NCBI GenBank assembly: GCA_020439745.1
Contig: JAGQSC010000016.1
Location: 1 to 64,000 of the forward strand
Reading direction: 5' to 3'
DNA length: 64,000 nt
Source of the DNA: Acidobacteriota bacterium
Lineage (GTDB): Bacteria; Acidobacteriota; Holophagae; Acanthopleuribacterales; Acanthopleuribacteraceae
Both the position numbers and the translations under genes were made by a program. The notes below the pieces were generated by a model that worked only from the letters and a program-made list of their open reading frames with translations, ran no database searches and had not been told where the DNA came from. Positions 35,920-45,056 of this stretch are shown here, piece by piece (the stretch's first letter is position 1; every line of letters starts with the position of its first letter).

Positions 35920-35975
35920 AGGTATGCTTCCTTTTCATGGGTCTCTTATCGCATAATCCAATCAGGAACTTGAGC

Positions 35976-36275
35976 ATGGATTGTCGCATAAACTGTGGTG
36001 CATGTTGTATTGCGCCCTCTTTCAAGCAGGTTGTATTTGGCATGGACCACCCGAAACACGCGGGTGAACCCTGCATCCATCTGACTACAGACATGCGATG
36101 TGCCATTTACGGTCAACCCGAACGGCCCGGCTTTTGTCAGGCGTTTCGCGCCGATCCCTTATTTTGCGGATCAAGTAGAGAGGAAGCCCTGGCCATTCTC
36201 AGTGATCTAGAACGCACCACGCTTCCGTTGTCACAAGGATGTACAGCGTTTTCGTCCCAAAACCGGCCTGATTAA
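35976..36275 (+). CDS. YkgJ-family cysteine-cluster protein
   Basis: About 99 aa. The N-terminus MDCRINCGACCIAP and later PCIHLTTDMRCAIYGQPERP give the CxxxCxxCC...C...C pattern of the YkgJ family, a predicted iron-sulfur or zinc-binding protein of unknown reaction. The ATG at 35976 begins the conserved part, with AGGA upstream; a longer frame begins at 35937. It runs divergently from the hemerythrin gene and ends 45 bp inside the convergent EamA gene. Confidence 0.85.
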   Translation: MDCRINCGACCIAPSFKQVVFGMDHPKHAGEPCIHLTTDMRCAIYGQPERPGFCQAFRADPLFCGSSREEALAILSDLERTTLPLSQGCTAFSSQNRPD

Positions 36276-37145
36276 AGAACCGCGGTCCTGAGTCATCAGC
36301 GCTACCGCCACCACAATCACCCCAGCGGCCAAAATCATGGCCATCTTTACAGATTCACCCCCTACCAACCATCCCAACAACACGGCTATCACGGGATTCA
36401 CAAACGCGTGGGTAGACACTCGAGAAGGCGTACTTACCCGCATTAGCCATACATAGGTGGGAAAAACCAACACCGATCCAAAAACCACAAGGTAGGCCCA
36501 AGCCGACCAGGCTTGTACAGAAACATCACGCCAACTCACGCTAACCCATTCGCCTCGATACGCAGCAATCAACATCAAGACACAACCACCGATGAACATT
36601 TGTAGACCGGGCAGAACCAACGGCGGCGCTTCAACCTTGTGGTATCGGGCGAAAAGAGATCCAAGGCTCCACATCCAAGTAGAACCCACCAACACAGCCA
36701 CAGCAATCCACTGGCTCGTCCCCTGGAACACGTCTGAGCCGACCAACAAAGCAGAACCGAACAACCCAAGAAATGCACCCATCACGCCCTTGCGTCCGGG
36801 CACGCGCCCTCCAGGTACCACAGCGTCCATGGCCATCATCCAGATCGGCGATACGGAGACCAGCAATGCAGTCAGACCCGAGGGGATATAGGACTCTACC
36901 CAACCCACCACGCCTGTTCCCAACACCACCATGGTCATCCCCAACACCAATCCATGCCACACCTGCGCCCGACTGATTTGTTTGGGTTTCGCATAGGCTA
37001 ATAGCATCGCGCCTGCCAATGAAAATCTGCAACCCATCATCAAGAAAGGCGGGATTTCCCCAACCGTCCACTTAATCGCTAAATACGTCGAGCCCCACAC
37101 GAAATAGATCACCGCGAATCCGCCAAGCAACAACCATTTAGTCAT
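36231..37145 (-). CDS. EamA/DMT-family transporter (YedA-like)
   Basis: A 304-aa inner-membrane exporter with ten helices in two EamA repeats. The N-terminus FVWGSTYLAIKWTVGEIPPF and later SGLTALLVSVSPIWM match the YedA branch of the drug/metabolite transporters. The ATG at 37145 lies 8 bp inside the Lrp gene and begins the first helix; the frame extends to 37226, but that part overlaps the regulator and looks unrelated. Coupling to an Lrp regulator suggests export of an amino acid or related metabolite. Confidence 0.88.
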   Translation of the reverse strand: MTKWLLLGGFAVIYFVWGSTYLAIKWTVGEIPPFLMMGCRFSLAGAMLLAYAKPKQISRAQVWHGLVLGMTMVVLGTGVVGWVESYIPSGLTALLVSVSPIWMMAMDAVVPGGRVPGRKGVMGAFLGLFGSALLVGSDVFQGTSQWIAVAVLVGSTWMWSLGSLFARYHKVEAPPLVLPGLQMFIGGCVLMLIAAYRGEWVSVSWRDVSVQAWSAWAYLVVFGSVLVFPTYVWLMRVSTPSRVSTHAFVNPVIAVLLGWLVGGESVKMAMILAAGVIVVAVALMTQDRGSLIRPVLGRKRCTSL

Positions 37146-37599
37146 CTGTTCCCTCAACCGGCAATACCGTCGATTCTTTAGTGCGTTCAAGGACAATGGT
37201 GGTGTGGGTTGAGACGATGGTCTCAATGGGTTTCAAATAGTCCCGCAGCATATCATTCAAATGGGACGTGTCACGGGCTCGCAGTTTGACCAGGTAACAG
37301 TCATCACCCGTAATGCTGTGTACTTCCAAAACATAAGGAATCTCCTTAAGTTTGTTACTGGTGTCGTCACTCCAACAACCATCCTTGGTCTTAACGTGAA
37401 TGAACGCAAGCAAGGGCAGGCCAATCTGGACTTCATCCAAGACCGCGCGATAACCCTTAATCACGCCCCGCGCCTCCAACTTACGAACCCGTTCCAACAC
37501 AGCTGAAGGCACTAGGCCCACCGTGCGGGCCAGGGCCGCATTCGAAACTCGACCATCTTTTTGCAGCAACATCAGTATCTGACGATCCAACTCATCCAC
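37138..37599 (-). CDS. Lrp/AsnC-family transcriptional regulator
   Basis: A 153-aa regulator. The N-terminal winged helix begins VDELDRQILMLLQKDGRVSN and has the recognition part GLVPSAVLERVRKLEARGVI. The C-terminal RAM ligand domain (about 65-145) includes VLEVHSITGDDCYLVKLRA. The GTG at 37599 has GAGGTGG upstream and agrees with the promoter, whose -10 lies at 37618-37623; earlier ATGs at 37629 and 37647 fall within the promoter. It is co-transcribed with the EamA exporter and divergent from the kinase-aminotransferase fusion. Confidence 0.88.
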   Translation of the reverse strand: MDELDRQILMLLQKDGRVSNAALARTVGLVPSAVLERVRKLEARGVIKGYRAVLDEVQIGLPLLAFIHVKTKDGCWSDDTSNKLKEIPYVLEVHSITGDDCYLVKLRARDTSHLNDMLRDYLKPIETIVSTHTTIVLERTKESTVLPVEGTDD

Positions 37600-37613
37600 A
37601 AGCCACCTCACTC

Positions 37614-37655
37614 GAATATTATTCTGCATATCTCCATATCTTTGCAATAATATTC
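37614..37655 (-). promoter_or_regulatory. lrp-type gene promoter within a perfect inverted repeat
   Basis: Arms GAATATTATT (37614-37623) and AATAATATTC (37646-37655) are perfect complements 22 bp apart. On the minus strand, TTGCAA (37642-37647) and AATAAT (37618-37623) are spaced by 18 bp as -35 and -10. Both arms therefore cover promoter boxes, as expected for an autoregulated Lrp-type gene. A smaller CATCA/TGATG repeat lies at 37683-37698, nearer the fusion gene. Confidence 0.65.
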
Positions 37656-37750
37656 TTAAGTACGACGTATCTTGTGAATATACATCATACTCGTGATGCG
37701 ATTTTTATGCGGATCAGGCTGTGATAAGCTCCACAGCCATGGGAGGTGAT

Positions 37751-40684
37751 ATGTCGGTACCTTGCTGGTCGGTCGACGAGGTTGCTTCGGTTTGCGAGGA
37801 ACACTATGGGTTGATAGGGACCATCACCGATCTGGTTAGCTATGCCGACCAGAATTTTCTAGTCGAGACAACGTCAGGGCGATTTGTCTTCAAGGTGGCG
37901 AATCTCCAAGAACCACGAGCGCAATTGGAAGCGCAACATCTTGTCCTGAGCCATCTGGGCCAGCACGCGCACGGCATTGCTGTTCCAAAGGTGATACCCA
38001 ACCATCAAGGTCAGGAAATCACAGAAATCGTTCGGCCCAACGGCCGGTACCTCTGCCGTCTTGTCAGTTTTATCGAAGGGAAGTTTGTGGGCGATCTCCC
38101 CACTCGTCCTTCCCCATTAATTCGGGGCATAGGATTGCTTTATGGCCGAATCAATCGCGCTTTGCGTTCATTCGATCATGCGTCCGTTCCGTCTCGCTAC
38201 CTGAAGTGGGACCTGCAACGCGCGTCTGATGCGCGTCCCAACCTGAAATGGATCGACGATGCGCACCGACGATCTATGGCAACCCGATTCCTTGACGAAT
38301 TCGAGGAGAAGGTGCTGGCAGACCTATCTCGATTGAGACACACGTTGGTGCATAACGATGGCAACGATTACAACATCCTGGTCCGCATGGAAGGTGACCA
38401 GTGGTTACCCTTTGGGGTAATTGATTTTGGCGATATGGTGTACGGTCCTACAGTCTTTGATCTTGCCATCACAGCCGCCTATAGCTTGATGGGCTTGGAT
38501 GACCCCCTAACCGGGTTATGTGATCTGGTTTCTGCCTTTCATGAAGTCTTTCCCCTTACGGCCCACGAACTGGAAGCTCTGTATCCCGCCATTTGCGCTA
38601 GGCTGGCTGTAAGTGTGTGTTATTCGGCCGCCAACAGAAAAGAACACCCTGACAATGAGTACCTATTGGTCAGTGAGCAACCCGCATGGCAATTGATGTT
38701 TCATTTGGCTTCCATGCAGCCCATTTGGGTTCTGATGAAACTGAGAAGCGCTTGCGGATTTGAGCCGCACCCCAATCATGCCCAAGCGCGAATGGCCCTA
38801 CAACGGGCCGACATTCACCCCGCTATTGAGCTTGGCAACGCCGTACCCATTGATCTCGGTCCGAACACGACCATTCCCGGCGATATGAATCAAGCCATGG
38901 AACACATGCAATCGCTGATAGCCACAACGGGACCGGTTGTGGGTTATGGCGGCTATTTAGAACTTCGGTCCTGCTACAACGCGCCTCAATTCATGTCGGA
39001 GTCGGGTACAAGGCGCACCGTTCATCTGGGCATCGATGTATTTGCGGTTCCAGGCACAAAAATATCAGCACCATTGGCAAGCGAGGTGCACGGGGTGTTC
39101 GATCATGCCGTTGAAGGCGACTATGGTCCTACGGTGGTACTCAAGCACCTTTTGGAAGGTGTCACCTGTTACACGCTTTACGGACACCTTGGGCGTTCGG
39201 TTCTATCACTCAAGAGGGGTCAGTCGTTGGCGCGAGGCGAAGTGTTCGCCGAGATTGGGGATTCCAGTATTAATGGGGGTTGGCCACCCCACCTCCATCT
39301 TCAGCTGTATCTTGACACGTTGGGACAAACCACCGACTTGCCAGGAACAAGTACGCCAGCAGAAAAGCAACTGTGGGCCAGCATATGCCCTGACCCCAGC
39401 CGCCTGATTGGGCTCGCTTGTGAGGACGATACGGAATCGTTACTCAACATCCGCAAAAATGTGGTGGGTCCCTCGTTGTCGCTTTCATATCGCCGTCCAC
39501 TGCATTTGACCCGTGGACAGCTGCAGCACCTGTACACCGCGTCCGGCGATGTGTATCTAGACGCGGTCAACAACGTGCCTCATGTGGGGCACAATCATCC
39601 CCGTGTGGTTGAAGCCACTTGCAGGCAAGTGCGTGAACTCAACACCAACACGCGGTACTTGCATCGCAACCTCACTGACTTCGCTGAAGCCTTACTGGCA
39701 ACGGCACCCGATCCGATCCAGGTCTGTTACATTGTGAATTCCGGTAGCGAGGCGAACGATCTCGCCTTGAGACTGGCGCGTACCGCCACGGGTAGAAATC
39801 AGACCGTGGTAATTGAAGGTGCCTATCACGGGAACCTGACCTCTCTGGTTGCTATCAGTCCTTATAAATACAAGGGTAAGGGGGGTGGCGGCAAACCAGA
39901 TTGGGTAATTGAGTTGCCACTGCCTGATCCAAAACGAGGTCTATTTCAGGGGCCAGATGCGGCACGGCGTTATGTTGACCAGTTGGACCGTCTCCTTGAC
40001 GGATGTGCGCCAGCCGCTGTGATTGCGGAGCCCGTGATGGGTTGCGGCGGTCAACTACCCCTGCCCCAGGGATACCTAGCCCAGCTCTTCAACTTGATCC
40101 GCAGGCGGGGCGGTGTTTGTATCGCCGACGAAGTGCAGATTGGTCTGGGTCGCCTGGGCAGCCATTTCTGGGGATTTCAAGCGCACGACGCCTTGCCCGA
40201 TATCATTACCATAGGCAAGCCACTGGGCAATGGTCACCCAGTAGCGGCAGTCATGACCACTCGTGACATCGCTGAGCAATTCGACAACGGTATGGAGTAC
40301 TTCAACACGTTTGGCGGGAACCCCGTCTCATGCGCCATTGGCTTGGAAGTGCTTGCCATCATTGAACAGGAGCAATTGCAGAACCATGCGCGGATCGTAG
40401 GTGAGGGTCTCAAAAGACAAATCCAGGCCATTGATGACCCACGAATCGGTGATGTACGTGGCAGTGGATTGTTTCTAGGTGTTGAATTGATTAACCCTGA
40501 CACGCAACGTCCAGATGGGGCGTTGGCTGCCGAGCTTGTAGAACACCTAAAGTGCCGGTTTGTGTTAATAAGTCGCGATGGACCCGACCACAACGTATTG
40601 AAGATCAAACCGCCGTTATGTTTTGATCGAGAAGATGCAAGACTCTTGTCGAGCACCCTGCGATCGGGTTTGGCGGTACTTTGA
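37751..40684 (+). CDS. Kinase-LytM/M23-class III aminotransferase fusion
   Basis: A 977-aa three-part protein. The first part (about 15-335) is an aminoglycoside-phosphotransferase-like kinase with H201-N-D203 in LVHNDGNDYN and D225 in VIDFGD. The middle (about 410-525) is a LytM/M23-like domain with H425/D429 in HLGIDV, H479 in YGHL and H514/H516 in HLHLQL, so all zinc ligands remain. The last part (about 560-975) is a PLP enzyme with K823 in TIGKPLGNGHP, close to human AGXT2L-type phospho-lyases. Hydroxylysine kinase and phosphohydroxylysine or phosphoethanolamine lyase act in sequence in animals, so kinase plus lyase on one amino alcohol is the favoured role. There is no signal peptide. 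ATG 37751 follows GGGAGGTG. Confidence 0.9.
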   Translation: MSVPCWSVDEVASVCEEHYGLIGTITDLVSYADQNFLVETTSGRFVFKVANLQEPRAQLEAQHLVLSHLGQHAHGIAVPKVIPNHQGQEITEIVRPNGRYLCRLVSFIEGKFVGDLPTRPSPLIRGIGLLYGRINRALRSFDHASVPSRYLKWDLQRASDARPNLKWIDDAHRRSMATRFLDEFEEKVLADLSRLRHTLVHNDGNDYNILVRMEGDQWLPFGVIDFGDMVYGPTVFDLAITAAYSLMGLDDPLTGLCDLVSAFHEVFPLTAHELEALYPAICARLAVSVCYSAANRKEHPDNEYLLVSEQPAWQLMFHLASMQPIWVLMKLRSACGFEPHPNHAQARMALQRADIHPAIELGNAVPIDLGPNTTIPGDMNQAMEHMQSLIATTGPVVGYGGYLELRSCYNAPQFMSESGTRRTVHLGIDVFAVPGTKISAPLASEVHGVFDHAVEGDYGPTVVLKHLLEGVTCYTLYGHLGRSVLSLKRGQSLARGEVFAEIGDSSINGGWPPHLHLQLYLDTLGQTTDLPGTSTPAEKQLWASICPDPSRLIGLACEDDTESLLNIRKNVVGPSLSLSYRRPLHLTRGQLQHLYTASGDVYLDAVNNVPHVGHNHPRVVEATCRQVRELNTNTRYLHRNLTDFAEALLATAPDPIQVCYIVNSGSEANDLALRLARTATGRNQTVVIEGAYHGNLTSLVAISPYKYKGKGGGGKPDWVIELPLPDPKRGLFQGPDAARRYVDQLDRLLDGCAPAAVIAEPVMGCGGQLPLPQGYLAQLFNLIRRRGGVCIADEVQIGLGRLGSHFWGFQAHDALPDIITIGKPLGNGHPVAAVMTTRDIAEQFDNGMEYFNTFGGNPVSCAIGLEVLAIIEQEQLQNHARIVGEGLKRQIQAIDDPRIGDVRGSGLFLGVELINPDTQRPDGALAAELVEHLKCRFVLISRDGPDHNVLKIKPPLCFDREDARLLSSTLRSGLAVL

Positions 40685-40685
40685 A

Positions 40686-40904
40686 TTACTCGTCTTCGCC
40701 ATAGGCTCTGGTTTTGTTGGCATCTTCTTGAACCTGCTGCTGGAGTTGCTTGAGCTTCTGCTCCATTTCCTCCTTTTGCTGTTGTGCTCGTTCGGCTTCC
40801 TCTTTCTTTTGTTCTGCGACTACGGCCTGGGTCGTTACCAGATCCGCACAGCCAGCCAGACAAAAAACGCACAGGAAGATGGGTGCTTTCCATCTTGATG
40901 ACAT
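40686..40904 (-). CDS. Small coiled-coil lipoprotein
   Basis: A 72-aa protein. The lipobox LAGC places the acylated cysteine at residue 19 after a short hydrophobic signal. The mature chain is highly charged (EQKKEEAERAQQQKEEMEQK) with heptad spacing, so an envelope coiled coil, like a Lpp-type or spacer protein, is likely. AGGAGG lies five bases before the ATG at 40904. One base separates its stop from that of the fusion gene. Confidence 0.8.
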   Translation of the reverse strand: MSSRWKAPIFLCVFCLAGCADLVTTQAVVAEQKKEEAERAQQQKEEMEQKLKQLQQQVQEDANKTRAYGEDE

Positions 40905-41003
40905 GCAAACCTCCTTGGATGATGAGGTTCTAGAATAAGACATTTTTCACGGATTCGGGAATATCGCTTCCCTATCAACATGTTCCCTAGCTTGGAGGCC
41001 GGA

Positions 41004-41435
41004 ATGAAAATTGGATATCACCGCATAGAGTTGGGGTTAGGCTTATTGATGCTGCTGGCAAGTCCGTTTGGTTCCTATCTGGGCGCCGGTCACTCATGGC
41101 CGATCACTGATGTGTTCCGCTGGAGTGGCGTTCTGATACTTGCTCAGGGCTTGTTGAGAGACGTGGTGCTGCTTGTCTTTTATCGCCACCTGATTGTGGC
41201 CGAGCGCGCACCGTCAGGATTCTTGATATGCGTTGAATCCACAGTGGGTGCGGGTCTGATCGGCGTTTATTTGCTTTTGTTCGGTATGGGCGCCCAAGGT
41301 GACATCACCATATCCAACAGCGTGCTGTTAGCGGTCTCTGGCTGTTTGTGGTTGTTTGGCTATTTCACTCGCGATTTCGTATTGGAGATGCGCAAGGAAG
41401 AGAATCACCTTAATCTGGTGCTTGGCTTTCGTTGA
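41004..41435 (+). CDS. Small inner-membrane protein, function unknown
   Basis: A 143-aa protein with four hydrophobic segments (about 8-25, 38-58, 75-97 and 107-125). Short conserved-looking motifs include GLLRDVVLL and YFTRDFVLEMRKEE. No family was recognised. The ATG at 41004 has GGAGG nearby; an earlier ATG at 40980 is less well supported. The stop overlaps the convergent peptidase gene by 26 bp. Confidence 0.68.
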   Translation: MKIGYHRIELGLGLLMLLASPFGSYLGAGHSWPITDVFRWSGVLILAQGLLRDVVLLVFYRHLIVAERAPSGFLICVESTVGAGLIGVYLLLFGMGAQGDITISNSVLLAVSGCLWLFGYFTRDFVLEMRKEENHLNLVLGFR

Positions 41436-43452
41436 TGATCGTCATATCGTCGTGCAGTTGATAAGGGGACTTGGGAAACGGTGCTTTGGCTGTGTGGTTG
41501 TTGCGGTCGGCATCCACGAGTAACTTGTCCGGGTCCAGCGTCACGGAAACCAGGGTTCGGCGCGTATGTACAAGGATTTCTGCTCTTTCCGTGTCGTGGC
41601 GCCAGATTTCAGCAGGTAAATGACGCGTCGTCTGGCCATCCTCGAATTCGAGCATTATGGTGATAGGCATCGGAATGCCACCTACATTTTCCAGACGAAT
41701 CACATAACAATTGGTATTTTTGAGCAGATCAAGCAGGCCGTCGTCCTGATTTTGATCCTCTTCAAGTTGCCAATTCGTGACGCCTTCCAAAGCGACATCC
41801 AGGTGACCTGTCTCATAAAACCAGGCCCGCCAAAACCAATCCAGTGGAACACCCGAATACTGATTCACAAAACGGAAGAAATCACCGGGCAGGGGCCGTT
41901 TGAACTTCCAAGCCACTGCAAAAGCACGAAGTGCCTGATCGAATTCATCCGCACCGAGCACAACCTCTCGCAACATACGCAACGCCGTCGCGGTCTTGGC
42001 ATAGGCTGTACCGGCCACATCTTCTGTTAGATCAGCCCGAGTCATGATGGGCATTTGATCGCTGTGCTTGAGCCACAAACCCATCGCTTCCTTGTCCCCA
42101 ATATCCGATGGGAAGCCAGGCCACATCTTTTGTTCAGCTTCCAACGACAGGAACGAGACGATGCCCTCGTCCATCCAGGTCCATTCGCGTTCGTCGGAAT
42201 TGACCATCATGGGAAAGAAGTTGTGGCCCACTTCATGGATGATCACTGCAAATCGATTCGAGATTTCGAATGCGTTGGCCACGGGGTCATCTTGCGGTCT
42301 GGAACCGCAAAACGCCAACATGGGGTACTCCATGCCTGGAATACTCCCATTCACACAGATTACCGTGCCATAGGGGTACGCAAACAAACGAGATTCAAAA
42401 AAGTCAAGTGCTTGAGCAGTCTCGTTTACCGCCTTTTCATGCCAGAGGGGAACTGCCTCCAAAGGGAAAAAAGTCATTGCGATGGGCCCCTCGGGTCGGA
42501 CCCTTTTTGCCTCCCAGACAAACTGCGATGAGCAGGACCACGCGAAATCACGCACGGACTCAGCCTGGAACCGCCAGGTCTTCGTTCCACCCACCTTTCG
42601 CTTCGACGCCTGTCGCGCCTCTTCCTCGGACTGGATGACGACTAAGTCATCATGGTTCTTGACTGCATCGAGTCGGCGCCGTTGATCTGAACTCAGGACC
42701 TCGCTTCCATTGGTCAGTGTTCCCGTGGCTGCGACCAAGTGGTTTTCAGGGACCGTAATGGACACATCGTAGTTGCCAAACTCCAGGGTAAACTCACTGG
42801 CCGCCGTAAACGGGCGAATCTGCCAGCCGCCGTAGTCCGTATAAGCGGCAATCCGTGGAAACCAATGGCCCAACATATATACATCTGCCCCGTCGTCAAA
42901 AGGCTCATATCCGGATCGATCATCCTCCGTGAGCACCATGGGAATGTTCATCTCCCAAGTTACCCGTAGATTCAGCGTGGACCCACGGGTCAGCGGTTGC
43001 GACAAAAGCACGCGCGCGTGAGTGCCACGAATCGTGAAGTCCAGTTCATCGTCCTGGTCATTGCGAATCGTGAGTTTTTCAATGCCTGATTCCTGAAAGG
43101 AACTCACCAAAAACGGATAGATATCTACCAGTCCGATCTGCGAGAAATCAGGCGCAAGGCGCATTTCACGGTTCAGTGAATTGGGGGCATAGATGTTTTG
43201 GTCCAACGCCAGCCAAAGAAAACTGAGATCGTGGGGTGAATGATTGGTGTAGGCGATTTCTTCGTGACCCAAGCAGCGCTTTTTTGCAGGATCCAGTATG
43301 ACATCAATGCGATAGTCGGCTCGCTGTTGCCAGTACGCCGGGCCGGGCATGCCCGAAGCCAGTCGCGCGTCGCTGACGGGATGCCAGAGAGAACTGAGGT
43401 CAGAAAAGGGATGGCCGGTTTGGGCCAAAATGAATATCCATATAGGGAACAT
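41410..43452 (-). CDS. Secreted M1-family metallopeptidase
   Basis: A 680-aa enzyme with a short signal peptide (MFPIWIFILAQ). The zinc motif HEVGH is at 406-410, with the third ligand E429, exactly 18 residues later, in WMDEG. GMEYP at 373-377 corresponds to the GAMEN-type exopeptidase motif and places it in the M1 aminopeptidase family. Further on, the Tyr in AKTATALRML/VRRAWFYETG may complete the site. It probably trims peptides outside the cytoplasm. It is divergent from the propeller protein at 43509. Confidence 0.92.
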   Translation of the reverse strand: MFPIWIFILAQTGHPFSDLSSLWHPVSDARLASGMPGPAYWQQRADYRIDVILDPAKKRCLGHEEIAYTNHSPHDLSFLWLALDQNIYAPNSLNREMRLAPDFSQIGLVDIYPFLVSSFQESGIEKLTIRNDQDDELDFTIRGTHARVLLSQPLTRGSTLNLRVTWEMNIPMVLTEDDRSGYEPFDDGADVYMLGHWFPRIAAYTDYGGWQIRPFTAASEFTLEFGNYDVSITVPENHLVAATGTLTNGSEVLSSDQRRRLDAVKNHDDLVVIQSEEEARQASKRKVGGTKTWRFQAESVRDFAWSCSSQFVWEAKRVRPEGPIAMTFFPLEAVPLWHEKAVNETAQALDFFESRLFAYPYGTVICVNGSIPGMEYPMLAFCGSRPQDDPVANAFEISNRFAVIIHEVGHNFFPMMVNSDEREWTWMDEGIVSFLSLEAEQKMWPGFPSDIGDKEAMGLWLKHSDQMPIMTRADLTEDVAGTAYAKTATALRMLREVVLGADEFDQALRAFAVAWKFKRPLPGDFFRFVNQYSGVPLDWFWRAWFYETGHLDVALEGVTNWQLEEDQNQDDGLLDLLKNTNCYVIRLENVGGIPMPITIMLEFEDGQTTRHLPAEIWRHDTERAEILVHTRRTLVSVTLDPDKLLVDADRNNHTAKAPFPKSPYQLHDDMTIINESQAPD

Positions 43453-43508
43453 GCGCCATCATCCTTTCAGCATGTGCGATTATAGGTCCAAACGCATAAG
43501 GAGCAACC

Positions 43509-45002
43509 ATGACACGCACGCCACGGTGGAAGGTATTGATCGCCATATTGATCCTTGACTTGGCGGTGACCACAGGCATCTCGCTGACTGAAGCCGTGAA
43601 CATGCAGTCGAGATTCATGCTCCTCATATCCATCCAAGTCTTGACGTTACTCCTGATCTTGATCTGGTTGCTCTTCCTCTCACGCCTCCCTTTGAAGGTC
43701 CGACTCATTGGGTTTTCGGGCTTGATCATCATGGCGGTAGGGTGTTCGCAGCTGTTTGTGGTGCGAGAGGTTACCGGTGACGTGTTACCCATTTTGGAAT
43801 GGCGTTGGCGTTCCGAAGAGGCGCTGCCCAGTGCAACAGAGAACGCTGCCATTCCCGATGAGGATCTGAAGCTGTCATTCCCACAATTCCTTGGCCCCAA
43901 TCGAAATGGACACTGTGACACACACATCAAAAGCTGGAAAGGCGCGCTGCCCGAGCTCGTCTGGAAACAGCCGATTGGCGAGGGGTGGTCTGGTTTTGCC
44001 ATTGCAGGGCCTCTGGCTTTCACGATGGAACAGCGCGGCGAAGAGGAAGTGGTGACCTGTTACGATTTGCAAACCGGCACCCTTTTCTGGAGCACTGTCA
44101 ATCAAGCACATTACGGCAATACCATTGGCGGCACGGGTCCTCGTGCCACTCCAACCATCTACGGGGGGCGTATCTACACCCACGGCGCCATGGGCCTGCT
44201 TCAGTGCCTGGACCTACAAGGTCAGGTGATTTGGCGTCGACAACTGCTCACGGACGATGCCGTGATCGAGTGGGGTACCAGTTGTTCACCACTCATCTTC
44301 GACAATCAAGTGATTGTGAGTGTAGGCGGTGAAGGGCGCGCTCTGTGTGCCTTTTCCCTGATTGATGGCTCTGATCTTTGGTGCAGCGGTGACGATGGTG
44401 CCTCGTACAGTTCGCCCACCGCATTTGATCTGGCACAGCGCACACAAATTGTCATCCTGCAGTCTTCATCTGTTGCAGGATATGACCCGCATGGCGGCGG
44501 CGTACTGTGGCAATTCCCTTGGTCAGACCAGCAACCCAACGTTTCCCAGCCGATGCGTATCAATGATCATCAGATCCTGGTTTCCAGTGGGTACGGCGTA
44601 GGTTCTGCCCTGCTCGACATCCAATCCAGCGGTGACCAGTTAACAGTAACTGAGACCTGGCGGTCCCCTCGCATGAAAGCCAAATTCACGCACTTAGTCA
44701 AAGTCGATGATTATGTATATGGTCTGGATGATGGCACCCTGACTTGTATTTCCTTGGCCGATGGGGAACGCGTGTGGCGCGGTAAACGTTACGGGCATGG
44801 TCAAATACTGTTGTTAGGTGAGTACATCCTGGTTCTTTCGGAACGTGGTGCGCTGGCTCAGGTGACAGCATCACCCGATAAGTACGAGGAAATTGGCAGC
44901 TTCCAAGCCCTTGAGGGTAAGACGTGGAATACGATGGCATATGCAGATGGGCTGGTGCTTGTGCGCAACAGCCATGAAGCGGCGTGTTTCAGGTTGCCCT
45001 AA
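43509..45002 (+). CDS. Membrane-anchored PQQ-like beta-propeller protein
   Basis: A 497-aa protein. Three N-terminal helices (about 8-28, 33-56 and 63-85) anchor it. The periplasmic part starts with FPQFLGPNRNG, then has propeller blades such as YDLQTGTLFWS, LDLQGQVIWRRQL and DPHGGGVLWQFPW. These are the tryptophan-containing repeats of PQQ-like domains. No PQQ-binding catalytic Asp was recognised, so it is probably a scaffold (BamB-like in fold) rather than a dehydrogenase. AAGGAG precedes the ATG. Confidence 0.83.
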   Translation: MTRTPRWKVLIAILILDLAVTTGISLTEAVNMQSRFMLLISIQVLTLLLILIWLLFLSRLPLKVRLIGFSGLIIMAVGCSQLFVVREVTGDVLPILEWRWRSEEALPSATENAAIPDEDLKLSFPQFLGPNRNGHCDTHIKSWKGALPELVWKQPIGEGWSGFAIAGPLAFTMEQRGEEEVVTCYDLQTGTLFWSTVNQAHYGNTIGGTGPRATPTIYGGRIYTHGAMGLLQCLDLQGQVIWRRQLLTDDAVIEWGTSCSPLIFDNQVIVSVGGEGRALCAFSLIDGSDLWCSGDDGASYSSPTAFDLAQRTQIVILQSSSVAGYDPHGGGVLWQFPWSDQQPNVSQPMRINDHQILVSSGYGVGSALLDIQSSGDQLTVTETWRSPRMKAKFTHLVKVDDYVYGLDDGTLTCISLADGERVWRGKRYGHGQILLLGEYILVLSERGALAQVTASPDKYEEIGSFQALEGKTWNTMAYADGLVLVRNSHEAACFRLP

Positions 45003-45056
45003 ACACAATAGGAGGGGTTAGAATAGCCACACATCACCCCCAAATACGGAGCATCT

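Noticed and set aside
37721-37750. GTG start at 37721 for the fusion gene
   Set aside because: The ATG at 37751 has GGGAGGTG directly upstream; the first ten codons look like leader sequence.
40623-40898. Plus-strand leucine-rich frame opposite the small lipoprotein
   Set aside because: Its hydrophobic sequence is the reverse complement of the charged coiled coil, and the lipoprotein has a lipobox and a strong ribosome site.
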